Shown here piece by piece: positions 47,793-59,300 of a stretch of 64,000 bases of DNA. Position 1 is the stretch's first letter. Every line of letters starts with the position of its first letter. Both the position numbers and the translations under genes were made by a program. The notes below the pieces were generated by a model that saw only the letters and a list, made by a program, of their open reading frames with translations, had not been told where the DNA came from and ran no database searches. Where the stretch lies: assembly GCF_000186265.1 (NCBI RefSeq), contig NC_014934.1, positions 682,001 through 746,000 on the forward strand. The letters run 5' to 3'. The stretch comes from Cellulophaga algicola DSM 14237. GTDB lineage: Bacteria; Bacteroidota; Bacteroidia; Flavobacteriales; Flavobacteriaceae.

Positions 47793-49080
47793 GGTATTTC
47801 TTTATTAAAAATTCATACAATTCTTTCCATGATATTTTATTTTTTTCGCCAAAAAGTTCATTGGAAAAAACAGAAATAAATCCTCCATTTACACTTTTAA
47901 TTTGTGCATAAACGGCATCTAATTTTTCTGTAATTTCTGCTAAAGAAGTATATTTCAAAAAGGTATAGTCATGCACTGCAAAAGGATGAATTTTTATAGG
48001 CTGTTGTTCTTCTAAATTAATATCATATAAATAAAACGGAATACATGTACTAGCTCTAAAGCCAATTTCATGGGCGTACCCCATTGTATAATCATCTGTA
48101 AATTCAGCCTCAACTAATCGCCTATACGTTGCAGGAACATCTACCCTATTGTATCGTAAACGAGACGAATTTACAGGCCTATGTATAACATTAGAAAGGT
48201 TTTTCTTTTCTAATTTAAGAAGATCAGTATTATTAAAAGAACTGTATGATGCGCACAAAGACACCATGCTATAATCTGATATTGATTTGATTAAAAATTT
48301 AAACTTATTATTATTAATTGATATATTTTTATCAAAAGTAGAATATTCTGCAAATTGAAAAAAGAACATGCAAAAAGTGTTGTATTTCTTATGAAGGTCA
48401 ATAAGCCAATCATAATTATTGTAAGGATCTTTTTCTGGATGTATCCAAACGGCTATTCTATCTGCTACTCGTCTAAATTTTAGAGATGAAATATCTAAAA
48501 GTACACCTGCTAAACTCCTAACAATACCTTTATGAGAATAGCAATGAGATGAAGTTACATCTACAATTGAAGTAAATTTATATGCCTTTTTCTTTGATTC
48601 TAATTCAGGAAAACGTTCCTGTAATTTTTCTAATACCTTATGCGCCCAGATATCTACTACAGGTAATTCTAGAAAATTATTTTTATAGGCCAAACTTTCT
48701 TGAGGAGGAAATCTATTATGCTGGTCTTTAACATGAGGCAAATATTCTTCATACCTACTCAACAAGTAAAAACTAGCCGAAAAAATATCAAAGGGTAAGT
48801 TACTGCGTTCCCCTGCAGCAAAAAAACAGGGCGTACCTTCCCAATCCTGAACTTTAATTTCTAAATCATTAATACCTTGCTCAAATAGGAGATCATTACT
48901 TCTTACAAAAAATTCATTCTGTAAAGGCAATTTGGTATACGTTATTTTAGGACCAGAATGTTTAATAAAATCTTCTACCTTGGCTGTAAAACTAATATCT
49001 ACGCCCAAAATGCGATCAAAAATCTGTTTCATTACGAAACTAAATCTTGGTGTAATTTTGTGGGTATAAATTAAAAGCAT
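47785..49080 (-). CDS. Polysaccharide-deacetylase-like protein
   Basis: 431-residue protein of the flavobacterial group annotated as polysaccharide deacetylase. It begins MLLIYTHKITPRFSFVMKQ, has an N-terminal domain (DUF7033-like, about 1-150) and a TIM-barrel-like NodB-related region. TSIVDVTSSHCYSHKG stands where the canonical Asp-His-His metal site would begin. Near the end, HEIGFRASTCIPFYLYD resembles the second conserved block. The usual metal motif is not fully intact, so catalytic activity is uncertain. No export signal is visible. It overlaps the HAD phosphatase gene by 8 nt. Confidence 0.75.
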   Translation of the reverse strand: MLLIYTHKITPRFSFVMKQIFDRILGVDISFTAKVEDFIKHSGPKITYTKLPLQNEFFVRSNDLLFEQGINDLEIKVQDWEGTPCFFAAGERSNLPFDIFSASFYLLSRYEEYLPHVKDQHNRFPPQESLAYKNNFLELPVVDIWAHKVLEKLQERFPELESKKKAYKFTSIVDVTSSHCYSHKGIVRSLAGVLLDISSLKFRRVADRIAVWIHPEKDPYNNYDWLIDLHKKYNTFCMFFFQFAEYSTFDKNISINNNKFKFLIKSISDYSMVSLCASYSSFNNTDLLKLEKKNLSNVIHRPVNSSRLRYNRVDVPATYRRLVEAEFTDDYTMGYAHEIGFRASTCIPFYLYDINLEEQQPIKIHPFAVHDYTFLKYTSLAEITEKLDAVYAQIKSVNGGFISVFSNELFGEKNKISWKELYEFLIKKYHV

Positions 49081-49122
49081 AGTATTTATCTTGTCTGAAT
49101 ACTGGTTAAACTAAAAAAGTCC

Positions 49123-49821
49123 TTAAAGAATATTTTCATCTGCAAAGCTAAAATATTCTGCTTGAGTGATGATCAAATGATCTAAAACTTTTATGTCTAA
49201 TCCTTCCGCTGCATTTTTTATTTTCTGAGTAATTTGTTTATCCGCTAAACTAGGCTTTAAAGTCCCTGACGGATGGTTATGTGCCAAAATTATAGCAACA
49301 GCGCTTAATTCTAAGGCTTCTTTCATAATTAACCGCACATCTACCAAAGTACCTGTAATACTGCCTTTACTTTGTTGTGAATGATGTAATACTTTATTGG
49401 AGTTATTTAAATAAACAACCCAAAATTCTTCGTGGGGCAAATCTCCCATTTTAGGTTGAAGTAGTTCAAACACACTTTTACTACTGGTAATTTTAGTAAT
49501 TTTAAGAGCATCGTCTCCCCTTCTACGTCTTCCTATTTCTAATGCTGCTGTAATACTAACTGCTTTTGCTTCACCGATACCCTTAAATTGCATTAATTTT
49601 TTGACCGATAATTTTCCCAACTCATTGATGTTGTTATTTACGGAGGCTAAAATTCTTTTTGATAGCTCAACTGCACTTTCATTTCTACTTCCAGAACCTA
49701 TTAATATTGCGATAAGTTCTGCATCTGAAAGTACTGCTTTTCCTTTCTGAATTAATTTCTCTCTAGGCTTATCATCATCTGCCCAATCTTTTATGGAAAG
49801 TGAAGTGGAATTTTCTTGCAT
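49123..49821 (-). CDS. radC: RadC family JAB-domain protein
   Basis: 232-residue protein with an N-terminal helix-hairpin-helix region (LMQFKGIGEAKAVSITAALEIGRR) and a C-terminal JAB/MPN domain. The zinc motif is intact: HNHPSGTLKPSLAD preceded by the catalytic Glu in the first part of the domain. RadC was named for DNA repair, but a direct repair role is disputed; it may be a metallopeptidase or nuclease. It is divergent from the DUF1569 gene. Confidence 0.93.
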   Translation of the reverse strand: MQENSTSLSIKDWADDDKPREKLIQKGKAVLSDAELIAILIGSGSRNESAVELSKRILASVNNNINELGKLSVKKLMQFKGIGEAKAVSITAALEIGRRRRGDDALKITKITSSKSVFELLQPKMGDLPHEEFWVVYLNNSNKVLHHSQQSKGSITGTLVDVRLIMKEALELSAVAIILAHNHPSGTLKPSLADKQITQKIKNAAEGLDIKVLDHLIITQAEYFSFADENIL

Positions 49822-49884
49822 TCGTTAAAGATAAGCAACTAATTATTTTATCGTAAATTTCGCTTAAATATAAACTGCACACTA

Positions 49885-50328
49885 ATGAAATCTATATTTG
49901 ATGAAACTACAAAAAATGAGCTTGAAGAGCGCATTGCCTTATTAAATGAAAACTCTGAACGCAAATGGGGAAAAATGACGGTAGGCCAAATGGCTTGGCA
50001 CTGCCAATATCCATTAAAACTAGCTATTGAAAACAAACCTTCTTCTAAAAAAGGGAATCTTCTAGCGCAGCTGTTCTTCAAAAAATCAATGTATAATAAT
50101 AAAGCGTGGCGAAAAAATTTACCTACTGCTCCGCAATTAAAGGCTAGAGAACCTAAAAATTTTAGTGATGAAGTAAAAGTATTGCAGCAACTAATGTATG
50201 ATATGCATCAATTAAAAAGTAGAGAGGCATGGAATGCCCATCCATTTTTTGGTCATTTCACAAAAGAACAATGGGGTCAAGTGCAATACAAGCATTTAGA
50301 TCATCATTTGACCCAGTTTGGAGTATAA
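49885..50328 (+). CDS. DUF1569 (DinB-like) protein
   Basis: 147-residue cytoplasmic four-helix-bundle protein. WGKMTVGQMAWHCQYPLKLAI and the C-terminal HPFFGHFTKEQWGQVQYKHLDHHLTQFGV are typical of DUF1569. The histidines could form the DinB-type metal site. It could detoxify or transfer a thiol, as for other DinB-fold enzymes, but the substrate is unknown. The stop abuts the stop of the convergent ligase gene. Confidence 0.88.
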   Translation: MKSIFDETTKNELEERIALLNENSERKWGKMTVGQMAWHCQYPLKLAIENKPSSKKGNLLAQLFFKKSMYNNKAWRKNLPTAPQLKAREPKNFSDEVKVLQQLMYDMHQLKSREAWNAHPFFGHFTKEQWGQVQYKHLDHHLTQFGV

Positions 50329-51690
50329 CTAATTATTCTCTAAATGACGTTTAAATGCTTCTAAATCTAAACCTCCATAATTACCAGAACTCATAAATAA
50401 TACTACGGTATTATCATAGTCTTCTGCGTAGACATAGTCTTTAAATGCCAATGCATCTGTCATAATCGTTAAATCATCTCTCTGAAAAGCTTCAGAAATT
50501 TGAGCTGCTGTCACAGGATTCAACTTTTTAATAGCAACTGATTCTGGCAGATAAAAAACTACTGGAACATCAGCTGGGTCTAATGCGCCTTTATATTCTT
50601 TTAAAAATTCAGGATTAAAACTACTATAGGTATGTAGCTCTAGGAAAGCAATTAACTTTCTATCTGGATATTGTTCTTTTACGGCTTTGGTCGTTGCCGC
50701 TACTTTACTAGGAGAATGGGCAAAATCTTTATAAACGATACACGAAGGACTCTCTGCTATTTTCTCTAACCTTTTTGAAGCTCCCTTGAAGGTTCCAATT
50801 GCTTCATAGAAATCATCTTCATCAATACCCATATTCTGACAAATCCATTTTGCCCCTGCCAAGTTACTCAAATTGTGTTTCCCAAAAACTTCTATAGGCA
50901 TAGGACCTTCTGGAGTGTCTAATAAGGTCTGACCATTTTCTACCGAATATTCTGGAGTATGATAAGGCAGTTTACGAATAGCATTTTCTGATGCTTCAAC
51001 AACTTTTACAACATTTTCATCTTCTTCATTATAAGTTATGCTACCTCCTTTTACGATACTATCTACGAAAATTTGGAACTGCTCCACATAATTATCAAAA
51101 GTAGGAAACACATTAATATGGTCCCATGCAATACCACTTAACAGTGCAATATTAGGTTTGTACAAATGAAACTTAGGGCGTCTATCTATTGGGGATGATA
51201 AATATTCATCACCCTCTAAAATTATAAAATCGTTCTTTTCTGTTAAATGTACCATACGATCAAAACCGTCTAGTTGCGCCCCTACCATATAATCTACATC
51301 GCGATTATGATAATTTAACACGTGCAGAATCATAGAGGTTATTGTTGTTTTCCCGTGGCTACCACCGATAACTACTCTTGTCTTATTTTTTGACTGTTCG
51401 TACAAAAACTCAGGATAAGAATATATTTCTAGTCCTAATTCTTGCGCTTTTAACAACTCTGGATTATCTGCTTTGGCATGCATGCCTAAAATTACAGCAT
51501 CCAAATTAGAGGTGATCTTTTCTGAAAACCAACCAAAGGTTTCTGGCAACAACCCTTCTGCTGCCAAACGGGTCTTAGAAGGTTCGAAAATAACATCATC
51601 ACTACCGGTTACTATATATCCTTTATGGTTTAATGCTAATGCAAGATTATGCATGGCGCTACCGCCGATAGCAATAAAATGTATATTCAT
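50329..51690 (-). CDS. mpl: Mpl-type UDP-N-acetylmuramate peptide ligase
   Basis: Mur ligase family enzyme of 453 residues, predicted to attach recycled L-Ala-gamma-D-Glu-meso-DAP tripeptide to UDP-MurNAc. The start MNIHFIAIGGSAMHN at 51690 is chosen; the longer reading from 51726 adds 12 unrelated residues. The nucleotide-binding GxGG is at about 9-12 and the ATP loop is GGSHGKTTITSMI. Downstream VIGG... central domain features are EGDEYLSSPIDRRPKF and the C-terminal KDFAHSPSKVAATTKAV. No other recycling gene is adjacent. Confidence 0.9.
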   Translation of the reverse strand: MNIHFIAIGGSAMHNLALALNHKGYIVTGSDDVIFEPSKTRLAAEGLLPETFGWFSEKITSNLDAVILGMHAKADNPELLKAQELGLEIYSYPEFLYEQSKNKTRVVIGGSHGKTTITSMILHVLNYHNRDVDYMVGAQLDGFDRMVHLTEKNDFIILEGDEYLSSPIDRRPKFHLYKPNIALLSGIAWDHINVFPTFDNYVEQFQIFVDSIVKGGSITYNEEDENVVKVVEASENAIRKLPYHTPEYSVENGQTLLDTPEGPMPIEVFGKHNLSNLAGAKWICQNMGIDEDDFYEAIGTFKGASKRLEKIAESPSCIVYKDFAHSPSKVAATTKAVKEQYPDRKLIAFLELHTYSSFNPEFLKEYKGALDPADVPVVFYLPESVAIKKLNPVTAAQISEAFQRDDLTIMTDALAFKDYVYAEDYDNTVVLFMSSGNYGGLDLEAFKRHLENN

Positions 51691-52035
51691 GAAAGTAAAA
51701 TTATGTGGTAAAGATAAGGATAGCAATCGCTATTTTCAAACCCGATTCTAGTTTTGATTCAAACAAATAAGTACTTTAAGTTAAAAAAAAACTATTTTAA
51801 AAAGCGTTTAAACGATATTTTGTAGAGGGCGGTATTGCTTCTTAGCGAATTATAGCTAAAAATTATGAAGTATTGTAACCTCCAATTAAATATATCAGCA
51901 ATAATACTTGCTCCGAGGAAGAACATGAATTAAATAGAAGGTGCGAATTTGTAATCGTAAAGTGGGAATAAAAAGGCACTCTATTTGAAATTATAATCGA
52001 TTGTTTCTTTTATCTTTAAGGTAAAATTTAAAGCA
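51691..52035. other. Intergenic region between mpl and cupin genes
   Basis: No gene seen in these 345 bases. There is a perfect palindrome CGTTTAAACG at 51805-51814. A possible promoter for the cupin gene is TTG at 51985-51987, a 23-nt spacer and TATCTTTA at 52011-52018 (one mismatch), which would start transcription about 10-15 nt before the ATG. Confidence 0.4.
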
Positions 52036-52353
52036 ATGGATATAAAGTTAGCTGAAATTCGTACCAAAGAGATTATTCCCGGTTATCACGGTAAATTGGT
52101 TCATACTAAAAATATGAGCTTGGCTTTTTGGGACGTTGAAAAAGGGGCTATAGTTCCTGAACACTCTCATGTAAATGAGCAAGTAATGCAGGTTATAGAA
52201 GGCAAATTTGAGTTTACCCTCAACGGCAAGACAAAAGTATATACTCCAGGCGAATTAGTCGTAATAGGCTCTTATATCCCGCATAGTGGCAAAGCTTTGA
52301 CTCCTTGCAAATTAATGGATGTTTTTAGTCCCACTAGAGAAGAATATAAGTAA
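52036..52353 (+). CDS. Cupin-domain protein
   Basis: 105-residue single-domain cupin. Motif 1 is visible as PEHSHVNEQVMQVIEGKFEF (metal ligands His-His-Glu), and motif 2 as GELVVIGSYIPHSGKALTPC (third His). Small cupins of this kind can be dioxygenases, isomerases or sugar-binding regulators; nothing here decides. The SDR gene follows after 45 nt, with a weak CTCCC/GGGAG hairpin at 52363-52377 between them. The pair may form a small metabolic operon. Confidence 0.9.
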   Translation: MDIKLAEIRTKEIIPGYHGKLVHTKNMSLAFWDVEKGAIVPEHSHVNEQVMQVIEGKFEFTLNGKTKVYTPGELVVIGSYIPHSGKALTPCKLMDVFSPTREEYK

Positions 52354-52398
52354 ATTCTTTAACTCCCGAAAAGGGAGAAACCCTTAAAACTCTAGTAC

Positions 52399-53184
52399 AT
52401 GAATATTTCCCTAAAAGGTAAAAAAGCCTTCGTTGGCGGCAGTAGTGATGGCATTGGCAAAGCAATTGCCAAGCAACTTGCCGCCAGTGGTGCCAGTGTA
52501 ACTTTGGTTTCTAGAAGCGAAGCTAAATTAAAAGACATTATTGCTGAGCTCCCTACAACCGAAGGACAAACACATCAATACCTACTTGTAGACTATACTA
52601 ATTTTGAAGACTATGCGCTTCAATTAGAAGCTTACTTAAAAAGCAATACTATAGATATTCTTGTGAATAACACCCAAGGCCCAAGCGCAGGAAATACCTT
52701 AGAAAAGAATATTTCGGATTACCAGCATGCTTTTGATTTACTGTTTAAAACCACAGTATTTACCACGGAGCTTGCGCTAAAAAACATGATAAAAAATAAA
52801 TGGGGACGTATTATAAATATCGCCTCTGTTTCGGTGAAAGAACCACTCTCCTATTTGGCGCTCTCTAATACGATTAGGGCCGCTGTGGTTACTTGGGGAA
52901 AATCACTAGCTACCGATGTTGGTCCGTATCAGATAACAGTCAATAATATTTTAACGGGGTATTTTGATACCAACAGGATTGCACAACTGAATGCCACGAA
53001 GGCAAAACAATTAGGGATTTCAGAAACTGAAGTACGCAACCAAATGGAAGACAAGGTATCTCTAAAACGAATAGGAAATCCTAAAGAATATGGTTATTTA
53101 GTTACTTTTTTGGCTTCGGCTAATGCTGCCTATATTACAGGAACTTCCATTCCTATAGATGGCGGCTTATTAAAGTCTCTCTAA
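52399..53184 (+). CDS. SDR family oxidoreductase
   Basis: 261-residue classical short-chain dehydrogenase. The cofactor loop GGSSDGIGKAIAKQL is at about residues 13-27, NNTQGP stands for the NNAG structural motif, and the catalytic Ser lies in IINIASVSVKEP. The tyrosine of YxxxK is not in its usual place: the sequence after it reads LSYLALSNTIRAAVV, where an SxxxR/T takes the place of YxxxK. The C-terminus has the typical ASANAAYITGTSIPIDGGLLKSL. Substrate unknown; NADP(H) preference is suggested by SRSEAK. Confidence 0.88.
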   Translation: MNISLKGKKAFVGGSSDGIGKAIAKQLAASGASVTLVSRSEAKLKDIIAELPTTEGQTHQYLLVDYTNFEDYALQLEAYLKSNTIDILVNNTQGPSAGNTLEKNISDYQHAFDLLFKTTVFTTELALKNMIKNKWGRIINIASVSVKEPLSYLALSNTIRAAVVTWGKSLATDVGPYQITVNNILTGYFDTNRIAQLNATKAKQLGISETEVRNQMEDKVSLKRIGNPKEYGYLVTFLASANAAYITGTSIPIDGGLLKSL

Positions 53185-53313
53185 CTATACTCTTTGCATG
53201 ATTTTCCAATTTTCCTAAAGTTTCACCGTTAACTCACTGAAAGCAGGGTTTTACTCAACGCTTATTGCACCTAAATTTACCAAGTGGCATATTTGCCATA
53301 CAACATTCATATT

Positions 53314-56300
53314 ATGAAACAAGCAACAGTATTTGTATTGATTATTTTATTCTCACATATGGCAGAAGCACAAGGTAGCAAAGATTCGTTTGAAACACTA
53401 TGGAAAAAGGTAGCACAATTAGAACAAGAAGGACTTACAAAATCTGCTCTAAGTGTAGTTAGCGCTATTTCTGAAAAGGCAAAGAAAGAAAGCAATAATG
53501 CTCAAGTTGTTAAATCGCTTTTATTTTCAAGCAAGTACTCGTTAACCTTAGAGGAAGATGCACAACTAAAAATCATTTCAGAATTTAAGTCTGAAATTGA
53601 AACCGCAACCACGCCCACTAAAAACGTACTAGAAAGCTATTTAGCCAACTTATACTGGCAGTATTACCAACAAAACAGGTATCAATTTTACAAGCGTACA
53701 GAGACCGAAACAAAAGTAGATACTACAGATTTTAGAACTTGGGATTTAAACACCCTATTCTATGAGATAGGGATTCATTTTGATGCTTCTCTAGAAAATA
53801 GCGAAACCCTCAAAAAAATTCCTGTATCGGCATTTGAAATACTATTAGACACGCAAGATGGTTCTGAAAAACTTAGACCTACCTTATATGATCTATTAGC
53901 ACATACTGCCTTAAATTTTTATAAGACCGATGAAAATAATATCACAAGACCTGCCGATAAATTTGAAATAAATGATTCTGAGCTTCTGTGTGAGAGCTAT
54001 CAATTTATACTCCATAAAATTAATACCACCGATAAAACTTCGCTTCAAGCAAAAGCATTGCAGCTTTATCAAGAGTTATTACAATTTCACAGCGCTGATA
54101 AAACCTCTGATGCCTATGTAACTATAGATATAGAACGCTTACATTTTATAAAAAACAAGGCTGTTTTCTCAAATGTTGGCGACTTTTATTTGAACATTTT
54201 ACAGAATTCTGCGGAGCATATTAAAGCACACGAAAACTGGAGCTTATATCAATTTGAAATTGCAAGCTACTACGCTGCATTGGCCAACATGTACGATGCG
54301 ACTACAAATGACGAACACCGATGGAAAAATAAAGAAGCTTTGGCTTTGTGTGAAACCATTATAAAAAAGCATCCAAAAAACTTAGGTGCTCTTAAAAGTC
54401 AAAATCTGAAAGCAACTATTCTGAGTAAGAGTATGCATTTAACAAACGAAGAATACATTCCTACTGATAAAATCTCTCGTTTATTACTTAATTATAAAAA
54501 TATTGATGCCTTATCCGTCACAGCTTATAACATAACTCGGGACCAATTTCAGGCGCTCGAAGATGCCTATAAAATTGAAGAAAAAGTAGCAATCATAAAA
54601 AAATTGAAGGCTGTTAAAAATTGGGAGGCGAGCCTTAAGAATGAAATGGACTACCAGAATCATGCTATTGAAATAGAAATCCCAACCTTAGCTAATGGTT
54701 ATTATTTATTAGTGGCAAGAGATAATAAACTTGAATCAAATTCTTTTGCGTATAGTTCACTAAACGTGACCGATATAGTGCTTAGTGAGAATCAATTGAA
54801 CGGAAACCATAGTTTTCAAGTGATTGATAGAAACAATGGTGCACCTATTCCTAATGCACAAGTACGTTTAACCTATAGAATTAATTACGATGATAAATAT
54901 CTAAATAAAACCTATACTTCTGATGAAAATGGAAATATCAGCTTTGAAAAATCTGAAGAATATTGGACAGATGTAACTATAAGAGTCACAGCAAATAAAG
55001 AAGTTGCCTTTTTTACTGGGTTTTATATTAATCATAATTATTCTAGAAATAATGAGGAGTACACCTCCTACACTACATTCCTTTTCACTGATAGAAGTAT
55101 TTACAGACCAGGACAACCCCTATTTTTCAAAGGAATAGCTGTAGCGGATTCAAACTCAGAAAAATCTATTGTCACAGCTACAGACGTGACGGTTAAACTA
55201 CTTGATGCAAATTACCAAGAAGTAAGTAGCCAAAATTTTAAAACCAATGAATATGGCTCTTTTTCTGGAGAATTTATTTTGCCCTCTAACGGTCTAACAG
55301 GTAATTTTAGCCTGCAAGCCAGTAATAACACCTATGGCTTAAATGGCAGTGCTAACTTTTCTGTGGAGGAGTACAAGCGTCCAAAATTTGAAGCACACTT
55401 TAACCCTGTTACAGAAACATATCGTGTAAATGACAGGATTAAAGTACACGGAAAAGCGATGGCCTATGCAGGAAGCGCTATTTCAGATGCCAAAGTTACC
55501 TACCGTGTAAAACGCGCTGTATATTACCCTAGATGGTATTACTGGTACCGTTCGTACCACAACAATACCCCACAAGAAATAGCTTTTGGTGAAACTACTA
55601 CAGATGCCTCTGGTAATTTTGAATTAGACTTTAAAGCTATTGTAGACCACAGTACATCCGCGAAAAACTTACCTACGTTTAGTTATGAAGTAACTGCAGA
55701 CATTACAGATATTAATGGAGAGACACATAGTACCGCCACTACTGTAAATGTGGGCTACCATGCTTTAAACGCAACTATTGCCGTAGCGAATAGAATAAAT
55801 AAAAATGCCAACGAAAACAAGTTAGCCGTGTATACGACCAATCTTAATGGCAAAACGGTGGCATCTTCTGGTACTTTAAAAATATACAAGTTAAAAGCAC
55901 CTTCTGCTGTATTAAGACCTAGACCATGGACTGCGCCGGACTATGATTATTTTGGAAAAGAAAAATTTAAGGCACACTACCCTCATGATGCTTATGCCAA
56001 TGAGTATGATTCTAATACTTGGGAAAATGCAGACTTGCTATGGGAAACTCAATTTAATACTAGTAAAACAAATGAACTTAGTCTGCCTAATCTTAAAAAA
56101 TGGCCATCTGGAAAGTACCGCATAGAATTAGTGACCACTGATAAGTTTGGACAACTCGTAGAAGAAAAAGTACAAACTACACTATATAGTACGGATGACA
56201 AAAGCTTAGCAGACCAACAGATTTTTAGTATTGCTACAGATAAGCAAAGTTATGAAATTGGCGATAAGGCAAAAATTACCTTAAAAACTGCAGCCAAGGA

Positions 56301-59300
56301 TTTGTATGTGACGCTGACTATTGAAAAAGAATATAAGATAGTCGACACAAAAATCATTCATTTATCAGAAAACAAAAAATCATTTACAATACCTGTTAAT
56401 GCTGAAGATTTAGGTGGTTTTGCCATCAACTATTCCTATGCTGCATTTAATTCGTATGCCTCGGGGAATGTTATAGTTGCCGTACCTTATCCTGTAACCG
56501 ATTTACAAATAGAAACCGTAACGTTTAGAGATAAGATAAAACCTGGTACTGATGAAACTTGGTCGTTTAAGATAAAAGGACCTAAAGGAGATAAAGTAGC
56601 TGCAGAACTTTTAGCGAGTATGTATGACGCCTCTTTAGATGCCTTTAGAGGTCACTCATGGGGTTTTAACCCACTGTACAAACCTAATTATTATGCCTAT
56701 CAGCGGAGTAATGCTAACCACAGTTTTGGAACTAGCTCTTTCAGGTCGTATTGGCAATTTCAAACAAGTTATGTTTCTACTTCTCAGTATTACGATACCT
56801 TTAAATGGTTTGATTTAAACCTAGGATACAATAACCGTTCATCTGGGTATTTATCTCGGAAAATGATGAGTAAATCTGCTCCTGCTACGGAAATGGCAGA
56901 AGACATCATGGAAGTTGCAGAAATGTCTGCACCGCCCACCCCGCCGTCTGAAGTTAAAAAAGAAAAAGATTCTATAGCTAATTCTTCTGAAGCACCTCAG
57001 TCAGACACAGAATTTGGAGAAGTACAGATTCGTAAAAACCTACAAGAAACAGCCTTTTTCTTCCCACAATTACAAACAGATAAAGAAGGTGCTATATCTT
57101 TTAGCTTTACCACACCCGAAGCCCTAACCCAATGGAAATTACAACTGCTTGCACATACTAAGAATCTAGAAAGTGCAACAACAGCATTAACTACCGTTAC
57201 ACAGAAAGAGTTAATGGTGTTACCAAATGCTCCTCGTTTTTTACGGGAAGGTGATCAAATCGTTGTAAGTTCTAAAATTTCTAACTTAACAGAGAAGAAT
57301 CTTTCTGGGCAAGCAAAAATTATCTTAACTGATGCTGTATTACATACCGATATTACGGCAGATATTACTAAAAATGCACAGCAAGAATTTTCAGTAGATG
57401 CCACCGGAAACACACAGGTATCTTGGACCATAACTGTTCCTGAAGGATTGCAAGCCGTGTCTTATAAAATTCTAGCAAAAGCAGGGGACTTTAGTGATGG
57501 TGAGCAAAACATGTGGCCTGTACTTTCTAATAGAATGTTGGTGACAGAATCTTTACCTATGTGGGTAAGAAGCAACCAAACAAAAACATTTAGCTTAGAT
57601 AAATTAAAAAACAGCAGCTCAAAAACACTACGTAACCATAAACTTACTTTGGAAATTACTTCAAACCCTGCGTGGTATGCGGTGCAGGCTTTGCCATACT
57701 TAATGGAATACCCTTATGAATGTAATGAGCAAACATTTGCCCGTTATTATGCAAACACTTTAGCAAGTTACATCGCAAATAGCAATCCTAAAATTCAGGA
57801 GGTATTTAATCAATGGGCAAACTCTGATGCTTTACTTAGTAATTTAGAAAAAAATCAAGAGTTAAAATCGCTATTAATTCAAGAAACACCTTGGTTACGT
57901 GATGCACAATCAGAAACAGAACAAAAGAAACGTATTGCATTGCTCTTTGATCTAAATAAAATGAGAGCATCGCAAGAAAGTGCATTTAGCAAATTAGCGC
58001 AAAATCAAATGTCTAATGGCGCTTGGTCTTGGTTTGCTGGTGGTCGTGAAAATAGATACATCACACAACATATCATTACAGGTCTTGGCCATTTAGATAA
58101 GCTTATAATTTCTTCTGAAACAGGGAAAGAAAAAAGCGCTATGATTAAAAAAGCAATTTCGTATTTAGACGATGCCTTTGTTGCTGAGTATGAGTATATG
58201 ATAAAGCATAATAATAACATTAAACAAGATCATCTGAGTCATTCTCAAGTACAATACCTCTACATGCGTTCTTTCTTTAGTGACCTAAAAACTTCTAAAA
58301 AAGTGGATGCGGTTACCGCTTATTACAAAGGGCAAATTCAGAAGTATTGGAAGAACAAGAATTTATATAGTAAAGGAATGTTGGCTTTAATTATGCACCG
58401 AATGGGAGATAAAGTTACTGCCACCAAAATAATACATCACCTGGAAGAAAATAGTATTTCTAGTGATGAATTAGGCATGTATTGGAAAGAAAATACCAAT
58501 TCTTGGTATTGGTATCAGGCGCCTATTGAAACGCAAGCCCTATTAATTGAAGCTTTTTCTGAAATCCAGAAGGATGTAACTACTATAGACAATTTAAAAA
58601 TCTGGTTACTTAAAAACAAACAGACAAATCAATGGAAAACTACAAAGGCTACTACAGAAGCTGTCTATGCGCTCTTACTACAAGGTAGTGATTGGTTATC
58701 TGTAACCAATGCGGTAGATGTGCTTATTGGTGGCGAAAAAATAGCCCCTGAAAAATTAGAAGGCGTAAAAGTAGAAGCAGGCACTGGGTATTATAAAACT
58801 TCATGGAATACGTCTGAGATCACCTCTAAAATGGCCGAAGTTCAAATTAGTAAAAAAGGCGCTGGAATTGCTTGGGGAGCCCTTTACTGGCAATATTTCG
58901 AGGACCTTGATCAAATTACATCAGCAGAAACTCCCTTAAAATTAAAAAAGAAGTTGTTCTTAAAAAAGAACACTGCTACAGGAGAGAAGATTTCTGAAAT
59001 TACAGAGAACAGTAAATTATCTGTGGGCGATTTAGTTCGTGTACGTATTGAATTACGATCAGACCGAGATATGGAGTTTATTCATATGAAAGATATGCGT
59101 GCTGCTGGCTTTGAACCTATCAATGTATTCTCTCAATACAAATGGCAAGACGGTTTAGGATATTATGAAAGCACTAAAGATGCAAGTACTAATTTCTTTT
59201 TTGACTTTTTACCAAAAGGAGTTTATGTCTTTGAATATGATTTACGAGTAAATAACGCCGGAAATTTCAGTAATGGAATCACTACGATACAAAGTATGTA

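Noticed and set aside
52363-52377. CTCCC/GGGAG hairpin as a terminator between cupin and SDR genes
   Set aside because: Five pairs and no T run on the coding strand; unlikely to end transcription.
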